Positions 1 through 6,908 of a stretch of DNA of 64,000 nucleotides are shown one piece after another. Under the pieces are notes generated by a model. It was not told the DNA's origin and did no database searches. It saw only the letters and a program-made list of their open reading frames with translations. The stretch's first letter is position 1, and the number at the start of each line of letters is the position of its first letter. Source of the DNA: Actinomyces denticolens (GTDB lineage: Bacteria > Actinomycetota > Actinomycetes > Actinomycetales > Actinomycetaceae). The stretch lies in assembly GCF_002072185.1 (NCBI RefSeq), contig NZ_MVIW01000009.1:1-64000 (forward strand). Reading direction: 5' to 3'. Both the position numbers and the translations under genes were made by a program.

Positions 1-782
1 ATCCCGACCGGCGGGGTGACGGCAGCGCGGCGGCCGGCCGCCCGGGCGGCGCTGCGGCGGCCCGAGCCCGGGCGGGGGGGCGCGCCGGCGATCGCGTCGA
101 CGTAGAGCAGTCCCGCCACTTTGACCCCCCGCACCGCCAGGGCCATGGCCTCGGCGACCGTGTCCATGACGACGACGTCGGCGCCGAGGCCCCCGAGAAC
201 CGCCGCCTCGGCCCGGCCGGGGCGCACTGGTCCGGGGACAAGGGCGGCGACGGCGCTGCCGCTCACGCCGTCGACCCCGGCGACGACCTCGGTGAGGGGC
301 TCGTCCCAGGAGGCCTCGACGGGCCCGGTGGCGGGGAAGAGGGGGATACCGGAGAAGTTGAGGTGATCGCCCATGGCGAGGAGGTCGCCGGGCCGGGGGG
401 ATCCCAGTGAGGAGGCGCGGCCCACGAGCAGGGCGGCGCGGACGCCGGCGCCCGCGGCGATGCGGGCGAATGCCGTCGTGCGGCGGGCGGCGCGGCCCTC
501 GAAGAGGCAGGTCCGGCCGCGGGCGACGAGCACGCCGAGTCCCCCGCGGTCGTAGGACATGAGGGAGTCCTCCTGACCGGATGAGCCGGGCGCGGAGACA
601 CCGGGGAGGAAGGAGAGGCGGACGCGGGAGGACGGGCGCCCCCAGGCGTCGTCGAGATCGGTCAGGAGGGCGGGCTCGGCGATGACGAGCAGATCGTGGC
701 GGGCGCGGCCCGTGGCGAGAACGATGGAGGCGCCGGCGGGGTCCTCATCCCAGGTTCCGGCCGCGGCGGGGGACGTTGCCAC
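1..782 (-). CDS. Purine nucleoside phosphorylase-like protein (3' end outside window)
   Basis: Reads leftward off the window edge; about 260 residues are visible. The order of motifs follows the trimeric PNP/MTAP family: a glycine-rich GVLVARGRTCLFEG strand (the family's GR.H.YEG), GDLLAMGDHLNFSGIPLF (the family's GDhhhhxDHINL), and a late segment MDTVAEAMALAVRG matching the MSTVPE...A..G region. Such enzymes split purine nucleosides with phosphate. The His and Tyr of the usual phosphate/ribose motif are replaced here (C, F), and an Asp (LLYVDAI) stands where PNP has Asn and MTAP has Asp, so substrate choice is uncertain and activity unproven. Start GTG is preceded by GGAGGGAGG. It is divergent from hrpB. 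Confidence 0.6.
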   Translation of the reverse strand, partial: MATSPAAAGTWDEDPAGASIVLATGRARHDLLVIAEPALLTDLDDAWGRPSSRVRLSFLPGVSAPGSSGQEDSLMSYDRGGLGVLVARGRTCLFEGRAARRTTAFARIAAGAGVRAALLVGRASSLGSPRPGDLLAMGDHLNFSGIPLFPATGPVEASWDEPLTEVVAGVDGVSGSAVAALVPGPVRPGRAEAAVLGGLGADVVVMDTVAEAMALAVRGVKVAGLLYVDAIAGAPPRPGSGRRSAARAAGRRAAVTPPVG

Positions 783-852
783 GGGGCCTCCCTCCAGTTG
801 TCTCCGAGTGCTCCGAGGGCAGCCTACCCGTTCATGGTGCCGCGGCCCCTAT

Positions 853-909
853 GAGGCCCATCGCCGTCCTGGCACCGGGCGGCCCGATGGCGGGACGGCG
901 ATGGGCCTC
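853..909. repeat. 17-bp inverted repeat in the PNP/hrpB divergent spacer
   Basis: Perfect arms 853-869 and 893-909 (GAGGCCCATCGCCGTCC and its complement) around a 23-nt spacer. It lies 15 nt before the predicted hrpB -10 hexamer, so it may be an operator or cruciform for the divergent promoters. No function is shown by sequence alone. Confidence 0.6.
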
Positions 910-935
910 GGTCGCCCCCGGGGGACAATGCCCGC

Positions 936-3923
936 ATGACGCCAGCGGACCACGCCGACCCGCGCGCCCTCGAGGCGCTCCTGGCCTCGCCACCCGATCT
1001 GCCCGTCGTCGCCGGGCTTCCCCGCCTGCGCTCCCTGCTGGCATCCCCCACCCTCGACTCCGGGGCGCCGGCCGTCGTCGTCACAGCGCCCCCGGGCACG
1101 GGCAAGACCACGCTCGTGCCCCCGCTCGTCGCGCTGTCGCTCGGCGGGGCGAACAGGCCCGACGGGGCCGGGGAGGCCGGGGAGGCCGGGCGCGTCATCG
1201 TGACCCAGCCTCGCCGCGTGGCCGCCAGGGCCGCCGCCATGCGGCTCGCGAGCCTGCTGGGGGAGGACGTGGGCGGGACCGTCGGTTACGCGGTGCGAGG
1301 GCAGCGCCGCACCGGGCCGTCCACCCGCATCGAGGTCGTCACGGCGGGCCTCCTCCTGCGCCGCCTCCAGGCCGAGCCCGACCTGCCGGGGGTGGGCGCC
1401 GTCATCCTCGACGAGGTCCACGAGCGGGCGCTCGATGCCGATCTCCTCCTCGCGCTCCTGCTCGACGCGCGCGCGGGTCTGCGCGAGGACCTCGCCCTCA
1501 TCGCGATGTCGGCGACCCTGGACGCCGGGCGCCTGCGGGAGCTGCTCGGCGGGGCGGTCGGAGGAGCCGGGAGCGCCCGTGATGCGGGCGCCTCGCTCGC
1601 GCCGCTCCTCGAGGTTCCCGGCGCCCCGCACCCCATCGTCGAGCGCTGGGCGCCGCCGCCGGCGACCACGGCGCGGCTGGGCCCGCACGGGGTGCCGGCG
1701 GACTTCCTCGCGCATGTTGCGGGCACTGCGGCGCGGGCGATGGCGGAGAACGACGGCGATGCCCTCGTCTTCCTGCCGGGGGCGCGCGAGGTCGACGACG
1801 TCGTCGCCCGGCTTCGCCGGATCCTGCGCACCGAGCGCGGCGGCGGATCCGGGGACGGGCCCGGCGACGTCGATGTGCTGCCACTGCACGGCAGGCTCCC
1901 CGCGGCGGCCCAGGACGCGGCGCTGGCACCGAGCGCGCCGGGGCTGCGGCGAGTGGTCGTGTCGACGAATGTCGCCGAGTCCTCGCTCACAGTGCCGGGA
2001 GTGCGGATCGTCGTCGATTCGACGCTGGCGCGCGAGCCGCGGCTCGACGTCGCCCGCTCGATGAGCTCGCTGGTGACGGTGGGAGAGTCGCGGTCGGCGG
2101 GGGTGCAGCGGGCGGGGCGCGCCGGGCGCGAGGGGCCGGGCGCCGTGTACCGCTGCTGCACGCCGTCGGACTGGGCTCGCGCGGCGGCATCCCCGACCCC
2201 GGAGATCCTGTCCGCCGACCTCACCCGGCTCGCCCTGGAGCTGGCGGCCTGGGGCGCGCCCGACGGGGCGGGGCTGCACTCGCCCGCCTGGATCGACCCG
2301 CCGCCGGAGGCGGCGATGCGGACGGCCGAGGCGGCACTGGTCTCGCTCGGATTGGTCGAGCAGGCCGGGAGGGACGACGACGCGGGAGGCGGCCGCGGGG
2401 CGGAGGATCGCTCCGGCGGGAGCGGCCCGATCACTCCGCTGGGCCGAACCGTGGCGGCGATCCCGGCGCCGGTGCGGGAGGCCAGGGCGCTTCTCGTGGC
2501 GGCGGCGCTGATCGGGGCGCGGCCCGCCGCCCGGGCCGCCGCGCTCCTCACCGCTGATCTGCGGGCGCCGGGGGCGGACCTGGCGGCGCTGGCGAAGTCG
2601 GTGCGGGGGCGCCGGGAGAGCGCGGCCGACCCGCGCGGAACGGCGCAGTGGGTCCAGGAGGCCGAGCGCCTGGAGCGGGCGGTCACCGAGGCGCTCGCCG
2701 GTGCGGGGGCCGCGAGGGGCGCGGGCGGGGCGGCGGGCGCTCAGGGGGCCCTGCGGTCCCTGATTTCCAGGAGCGCCGACGGCGCCCGGCTCCTCGACGG
2801 GCTCGACGGACTCGACGGACTCGGCGGGCCGGGTGGAACGGGCTGGACGGGCGGAGCCGAGGAGTCGGTGGCGCTGCTGGCGGCACTCGCCCACCCCGAG
2901 TGGATCGCGCGCCGCCGCGGCCCCACCGGGCCGTCCATCACTGCTCCCGCCGCCACTGCGGGCCCCTCCTCCGGCCGGGCGCGGGCGGAGGCCGCCTACG
3001 CGAGCGTCGGCGGCACGGGCCTGCGCCTCCCTGCGGATTCCCCACTCGCCTCCTCGCAGTGGCTGGCCGTGGCCGACGTCGACCGCTCCCCGGGCCGCAG
3101 CGACGCCCTCATCCGCGCGGCTGCGCCTCTTGACGAGGAGCTGGCCCTCGCCGTCGCCGCGGATCGGCTCAGCGAGGAGACCCGGACCGTGTGGGCCCAG
3201 GGGCGCCTTCGCACCGAGCGCGCCCGCCGCCTGGGCGCGATCGTCCTGGCCACGACCCCCGGCCCGCCGCCGGGCCCGGGCGAGGCCGCGAGCGCCGTCG
3301 CCCGGGCGGTACGGGAGGAGGGCCCGGGGATCCTGCCCTGGAGCGACGAGGCGCGCGAACTGCGCGGCCGCCTGGCGCTGCTGCGCACCGAGATCGGCGA
3401 GCCCTGGCCCGAGGTGGACGACGAGTCGCTGGTGGGCGCCGCCGAGACGTGGCTGGGACCGGCGGTCCGGGCGCTGGCGGTGGACGGCAGGCGCTTCGAC
3501 CTGGGACGGCTGGACATGGTGGCGGCGCTGCGGGCGCTCCTGCCCTGGCCCGAGGCAGCGCGCTTCGACGAGCTCGCCCCGGAGCGCCTGGATGTGCCCT
3601 CCGGCTCGCGCGTCCGCCTGGCCTATACCGGCGACGACGGTGAGCCCCTGGCCCGCCCGGTGCTGGCGGTGCGGGTGCAGGAGTGCTTCGGGTGGGCGGG
3701 CACGCCGCGCGTGGCGGGTGGACGGGTCCCGGTGCTCATCCACCTGCTGTCCCCGGCGCGGCGTCCCGTCGCGGTGACCGATGACCTGGCCTCCTTCTGG
3801 CGACAGGGATACCCGCGGGTGCGCGCCGAGTTGCGCGGGCGCTACCCGAAGCACGCGTGGCCCGAGGACCCGTGGTCCGCTCCGGCAACGCGGGGGACGG
3901 GGCGGCGCCGTCCCCGGGGCTGA
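936..3923 (+). CDS. hrpB: ATP-dependent helicase HrpB
   Basis: 995-residue DEAH-box helicase of the HrpB family. Walker A PPGTGKTT at about residues 52-59, DEVHER (DEAH box) near 159-164, MSATLD near 190, and the C-terminal helicase half with STNVAESSLTVPGV and QRAGRAGREGPG, followed by the long HrpB-specific C-terminal region. It is longer than the usual 800-850 residues because of Gly/Ala-rich insertions near residues 485 and 590-640. HrpB proteins are predicted cytoplasmic RNA helicases whose role is poorly known outside a few species. The ATG has no Shine-Dalgarno; GACAAT at 924-929 lies 6 nt upstream, suggesting a leaderless mRNA. Confidence 0.93.
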   Translation: MTPADHADPRALEALLASPPDLPVVAGLPRLRSLLASPTLDSGAPAVVVTAPPGTGKTTLVPPLVALSLGGANRPDGAGEAGEAGRVIVTQPRRVAARAAAMRLASLLGEDVGGTVGYAVRGQRRTGPSTRIEVVTAGLLLRRLQAEPDLPGVGAVILDEVHERALDADLLLALLLDARAGLREDLALIAMSATLDAGRLRELLGGAVGGAGSARDAGASLAPLLEVPGAPHPIVERWAPPPATTARLGPHGVPADFLAHVAGTAARAMAENDGDALVFLPGAREVDDVVARLRRILRTERGGGSGDGPGDVDVLPLHGRLPAAAQDAALAPSAPGLRRVVVSTNVAESSLTVPGVRIVVDSTLAREPRLDVARSMSSLVTVGESRSAGVQRAGRAGREGPGAVYRCCTPSDWARAAASPTPEILSADLTRLALELAAWGAPDGAGLHSPAWIDPPPEAAMRTAEAALVSLGLVEQAGRDDDAGGGRGAEDRSGGSGPITPLGRTVAAIPAPVREARALLVAAALIGARPAARAAALLTADLRAPGADLAALAKSVRGRRESAADPRGTAQWVQEAERLERAVTEALAGAGAARGAGGAAGAQGALRSLISRSADGARLLDGLDGLDGLGGPGGTGWTGGAEESVALLAALAHPEWIARRRGPTGPSITAPAATAGPSSGRARAEAAYASVGGTGLRLPADSPLASSQWLAVADVDRSPGRSDALIRAAAPLDEELALAVAADRLSEETRTVWAQGRLRTERARRLGAIVLATTPGPPPGPGEAASAVARAVREEGPGILPWSDEARELRGRLALLRTEIGEPWPEVDDESLVGAAETWLGPAVRALAVDGRRFDLGRLDMVAALRALLPWPEAARFDELAPERLDVPSGSRVRLAYTGDDGEPLARPVLAVRVQECFGWAGTPRVAGGRVPVLIHLLSPARRPVAVTDDLASFWRQGYPRVRAELRGRYPKHAWPEDPWSAPATRGTGRRRPRG

Positions 3924-4022
3924 GGGCACGGGCACGATGGTTGGGCCGGCCCGAGGGCGCCGGAGGCGCTGCGCGGGCGCCGGCTGCTGCGCGACGGCAC
4001 CCGGGCGTGTCAGGCTGGGCCC

Positions 4023-4949
4023 ATGAGCGCGAGCGTGTTCCGCAAGGTTGATGAGGGGCCGGTCTCCACGGCGGTGGAGGCGCAGGGCCTGAGGTGGCTC
4101 GCCGAGGCGATGCCGGACGGGGGCGCGCACGTCGTCCCGGTGACGCAGGGCGAGGGCTGGATCGAGGAGCCGCGCCTGACCCATGGGGGCGCCACGGCCG
4201 AGGCGGCGGAGGCCTTCGGCCGCGCCTTGGCGGTCACCCACGCGGCGGGCGCTCCGTTCTTCGGGGCGTCTCCCCCGGGATGGGACGGCATCGGGCAGAT
4301 GGGGCGCTCGCGCATCCGGCTGCGCCCTCATGACTCCGCGGACCGCGCGGAGACGGACCGGACGTGGGGGGTCTTCTACGCCGAGGACCGCATCGGCGCC
4401 TACATCGGCGACTGCCGGGATTCCGGAGCGCTGAGTGAGCGGGGGGCGCGGGTGCTGGAGAGGGTCTGCTCTCGGCTGGCCGACGGCCTCTTCGATTCCC
4501 CGCAGCCCGCCCTCGTCGAGGCCGGGGCGGCGGCGCGGGGGCCGGCTCGCGCGGTGTCCCGCACGCATGGGGACCTGTGGTGCGGCAATGTGCTGTGGGT
4601 GCCGGTCGGGGAGACCGACTGGGCGCCGTCGCGCGCGGGGCGGGGCCCGGCCGAGGGATCCGTGGGCGGTGGCGCCGTCTCCGGGACGGGCCTGCCGGGC
4701 GACGTCGGCGTCCTCATCGACCCGATGGCGCAGGGAGCGCACGCGGAGACGGATCTGGCGGCGCTGGGAATGTTCGGGCAGGCGCATCTCACGCGGATCA
4801 TCGGGGCCTACAACGAGGTCTCGCCCCTGGCCGATGGGTGGCGCGAGCGAGTGGGGCTGCACCGCCTGCACATGCTCATGATCCATGTGTTCCTCTTCGG
4901 CGGCGGCTACGGCATGGAGGCGGTCAACCAGGCCCGTCAGTACGTGTGA
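4023..4949 (+). CDS. Fructosamine kinase family protein
   Basis: 308 residues of the fructosamine-3-kinase / aminoglycoside phosphotransferase fold. The N-terminus has the AEGLRWL-type start (VEAQGLRWLAEA), the middle carries FGRALAVTHAAGAPFFG and WGVFYAEDRI, and the catalytic loop is RTHGDLWCGNVLW (HGDLWxGN). A second acidic site follows as VLIDPMAQGAHAETDLA. Members phosphorylate sugar-amine adducts on glycated proteins or metabolites. A Gly/Ser-rich insertion after the catalytic loop (about residues 200-225) is unusual. CAGGCT at 4011-4016 sits 6 nt before the ATG with no SD, so translation is probably leaderless. Confidence 0.85.
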   Translation: MSASVFRKVDEGPVSTAVEAQGLRWLAEAMPDGGAHVVPVTQGEGWIEEPRLTHGGATAEAAEAFGRALAVTHAAGAPFFGASPPGWDGIGQMGRSRIRLRPHDSADRAETDRTWGVFYAEDRIGAYIGDCRDSGALSERGARVLERVCSRLADGLFDSPQPALVEAGAAARGPARAVSRTHGDLWCGNVLWVPVGETDWAPSRAGRGPAEGSVGGGAVSGTGLPGDVGVLIDPMAQGAHAETDLAALGMFGQAHLTRIIGAYNEVSPLADGWRERVGLHRLHMLMIHVFLFGGGYGMEAVNQARQYV

Positions 4950-4976
4950 GCCGCTGGCGGTGCTCTCCGCGCCGAC

Positions 4977-5035
4977 TGGTGCCGTCTGCACCCAGAGGTG
5001 CGGGCAGGACGCACCTCTGGGTGCAGACGGCACCA
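4977..5035. repeat. 26-bp perfect hairpin after the fructosamine kinase gene
   Basis: Arms 4977-5002 and 5010-5035 with a 7-nt loop; the core is GTGCCGTCTGCACCCAGAG. A shorter related dyad (GGTGCGGATCGCACC) follows directly at about 5039-5053. Placed between a rightward gene and the leftward tRNA, it could be a two-way terminator, although no T-tract is present. Confidence 0.7.
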
Positions 5036-5125
5036 CTGGGTGCGGATCGCACCTGTCGGCGGAGCCCCAGTGATACCAGAACGAGCACCGGGAGCCCGAC
5101 CAGCACGAAGCGCCCGGCGATCCAC

Positions 5126-5163
5126 GAGTGAGGGCCCCGATCCATGGATCGGGGCCCTCACTC
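5126..5163. terminator. 38-bp perfect palindrome just 3' of tRNA-Ser
   Basis: Perfect 19-bp arms (5126-5144 / 5145-5163) with no spacer, starting 3 nt past the CCA end of the leftward tRNA. Its position suggests transcription termination or 3' processing of the tRNA transcript. It lacks a U-run, so it would be a non-canonical terminator. Confidence 0.5.
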
Positions 5164-5165
5164 AG

Positions 5166-5254
5166 TGGCGGTAGCGCTGGGATTCGAACCCAGGGTGGCT
5201 ATGAACCACACAGACTTTCGAGATCTGCACCTTCGGCCGCTCGGACACGCTACC
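5166..5254 (-). tRNA. tRNA-Ser (anticodon CGA)
   Basis: The complement folds as a type II tRNA: acceptor GGTAGCG/CGCTACC, anticodon stem CAGAT/GTCTG with loop CTCGAAA (anticodon CGA), a long variable arm (GTGGTTCATAGCCAC), T-arm CTGGGTTCGAATCCCAG and an encoded CCA. It reads UCG serine codons. Serine identity follows from both the anticodon and the long variable arm. Confidence 0.95.
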
Positions 5255-5337
5255 TCAGGCGTTGAGGGTACACGCCCGCGCGCCTCCCGCCCAACCGGCC
5301 TCCCCTGCGACCTCCCTCACTCCCCTCCCCTCCTCGC

Positions 5338-5407
5338 CGAGACCGGTCGAAGTGGCGATCGAGACCGGTTCGCGAACCGGTTTCGGTGGCGTTTTCGACC
5401 GGTCTCG
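5338..5407. repeat. Dispersed CGAGACCGGTCGA dyad, double copy
   Basis: About 70 bp, itself nearly palindromic around TTCGCGAA, with four half-sites: CGAGACCGGTCGA at 5338-5350, TCGAGACCGGTT, AACCGGTTTCG and TTCGACCGGTCTCG (ending 5407). It lies downstream of the acetyltransferase gene and upstream of tRNA-Ser. Further members of the family are at 6108, 39351, 39462, 44948 and 61191. Confidence 0.8.
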
Positions 5408-5435
5408 ATGAGCGGGGCGCAAGCGGCGGACGGTC

Positions 5436-6020
5436 TCAGGAGGCCGGGATCTCGCGCAGCACCGCAGCCGGGACTCCTCCGACGACGACGCCCGCGGGCA
5501 CATCCCGCGTGACGACGGCGCCCGCAGCGATGACCGACCCGTCGCCGACGGTCACGCCCTTGGTGATGACGGCCTTGGCACCGACCCACACGTCGTCGCC
5601 GAGCCGGATGGGGGCCGGGTAGGTGGTGGCGCGGTCGATGACGGCAAGGCCGTGATCGAGGGTCGCCATGACGACGTCGTGCCCGATGAAGCAGCGGTCA
5701 CCGAGCCAGATGCCGCCCTGGTCCTGGAAACGGCATCCCGAGTTGATGAAAACATCCTCGCCGAAATGGGTGTTGGCGCCGAAGTCGGTGGTGAAGGGCG
5801 GGAAGAGGCGCAGCGATTCGGGTACCGGGCGGTGGGCGATCCGGGACAGCAGATCGCGGATCCCGTCCGGGTCGTGGAAGGCGGAGTTGAGCTCGGCGGT
5901 GAGGCGCTGCGCCTCGATCGCGAAGGCGCCCTGGAAGGCCCCTTCGGGAGTACCGGGGCGCACGGGCCTGCCGGCGTTGACGTGGTCCAGGAAGACCTGG
6001 AGGGTCATCTCCCCGCTCAT
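5436..6020 (-). CDS. maa: Maltose/galactoside O-acetyltransferase family protein
   Basis: 194 residues, the usual length for the Maa/LacA/NodL group of cytoplasmic sugar O-acetyltransferases that use acetyl-CoA. The N-terminal helical segment with SRIAHRPVPESLRLFPPFTTDFG precedes a left-handed parallel beta-helix of hexapeptide repeats (IWLGDR, IRLGDDVWVGAKAVI, VTVGDGSVIAAGAVV). The catalytic His is in TLDHG; family members often have NHxxD or SHD there. RBS AGAGGAG lies 7 nt before the ATG. Exact sugar substrate cannot be told. An element of the CGAGACCGGTCGA family follows the stop codon. Confidence 0.85.
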   Translation of the reverse strand: MSGEMTLQVFLDHVNAGRPVRPGTPEGAFQGAFAIEAQRLTAELNSAFHDPDGIRDLLSRIAHRPVPESLRLFPPFTTDFGANTHFGEDVFINSGCRFQDQGGIWLGDRCFIGHDVVMATLDHGLAVIDRATTYPAPIRLGDDVWVGAKAVITKGVTVGDGSVIAAGAVVTRDVPAGVVVGGVPAAVLREIPAS

Positions 6021-6107
6021 CGGGCTCTCCTCTGCTTCTCACCAGCCGCCCTGCCCTTCTCCACCGGGGCGCGCACGCTGATGCTACGCGACCGCCTGTG
6101 GGCAGCC

Positions 6108-6140
6108 ACCCGGTTTCGATGGCGTTTTCAACCGGTCTCG
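6108..6140. repeat. Dispersed CGAGACCGGTCGA-type dyad, single copy
   Basis: 33-bp unit (half-sites CCGGTTTCGAT and AACCGGTCTCG) located 25 nt past the stop codon of the leftward tRNA adenosine deaminase gene. It shows slight decay of one base in each half relative to the other copies. Confidence 0.7.
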
Positions 6141-6164
6141 ACGAGAGGGGGGAAAGAGAGAGGA

Positions 6165-6692
6165 TCAGCGGCGGGGGGCGAAGAAGTCCCGGAGGAGGGC
6201 GGCGGAGACCTCGGAGCGCAGCCCGGCGACGACCTCCACCCGGTGGTTCGCCCTGGGATCGCGCAGCACGTCGCGGATCGAGCCGCAGGCCCCGGTGCGC
6301 GGCTCCCAGGCCGCCAGCACCACGCGCGCGAGCCTCGCCAACTGGATCGCGCCGGCGCACATGGTGCAGGGCTCCAACGTCACCACCAGTGAGCAGCCGT
6401 CCAAGTGGGAGCGGCCCAGCGCCCGCCCAGCGGCCCTCAGAGCCCGGATCTCGGCGTGGGCGGTCGGGTCATGCCCGGTCTCGCGCGCGTTGGCGGCCTC
6501 GGCGAGGACCTCGCCACCGGCATCGAGGACGACGGCGCCCACCGGCACCTCCCCGGCCCGGGCGGCCCCCTCGGCCAGCACGAGCGCGTGATCCATCGCG
6601 GGGCCGTAGCGCTCCTCCAGGAGTGCCGGGCGCCGGTCGCCCGAAGCGGCCGCGGCGAGGGCATGGGGCGTGGGCGAGGATCGCTCAATCAC
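6165..6692 (-). CDS. tadA: tRNA adenosine(34) deaminase TadA
   Basis: Zinc-dependent deaminase that makes inosine-34 in tRNA-Arg(ACG). The signature HAEI (Zn ligand and catalytic Glu) and PCTMC (two Zn cysteines) are intact and spaced as in the family. I chose GTG at 6692, giving about 175 residues, because GGGAGG lies 8 nt upstream. An ATG at 6596 would give 143 residues but has no well-placed SD, and an upstream ATG at 6866 would add 58 unlikely residues overlapping the divergent promoter region. The extra N-terminal 33 residues (ERSSPTPHALAAA...) are not part of the conserved fold. Not the pilus ATPase of the same name. Confidence 0.88.
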   Translation of the reverse strand: MIERSSPTPHALAAAASGDRRPALLEERYGPAMDHALVLAEGAARAGEVPVGAVVLDAGGEVLAEAANARETGHDPTAHAEIRALRAAGRALGRSHLDGCSLVVTLEPCTMCAGAIQLARLARVVLAAWEPRTGACGSIRDVLRDPRANHRVEVVAGLRSEVSAALLRDFFAPRR

Positions 6693-6908
6693 ACCCCAAG
6701 CCTCCCACAGGCCGCAGGACCCCCGGCGCGAGATCGCCGCTGCGAGCGCCAGCGCCGCCCCGGCCCCTCGACGGCCGTGCTCCCATCGCCGCCGCCTCGG
6801 ATCGTCATCGTTCCGATCTATCATTCCCAGGATCCTCCCAGCCTTGAGAGGGTGAATGACCTGCAAACGTTACATGCCTTTGGGACTCGGGTGGAAGGAG
6901 ACAGACAA

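Noticed and set aside
849-5036. 1395-residue open frame on the minus strand
   Set aside because: Antisense shadow of hrpB and the fructosamine kinase gene; composition is Arg/Pro/Ala-rich with no domain pattern.
6405-6908. N-terminal extension of the BCCT transporter
   Set aside because: It is antisense to tadA and lacks a membrane pattern; the GTG at 6909 has a proper RBS.
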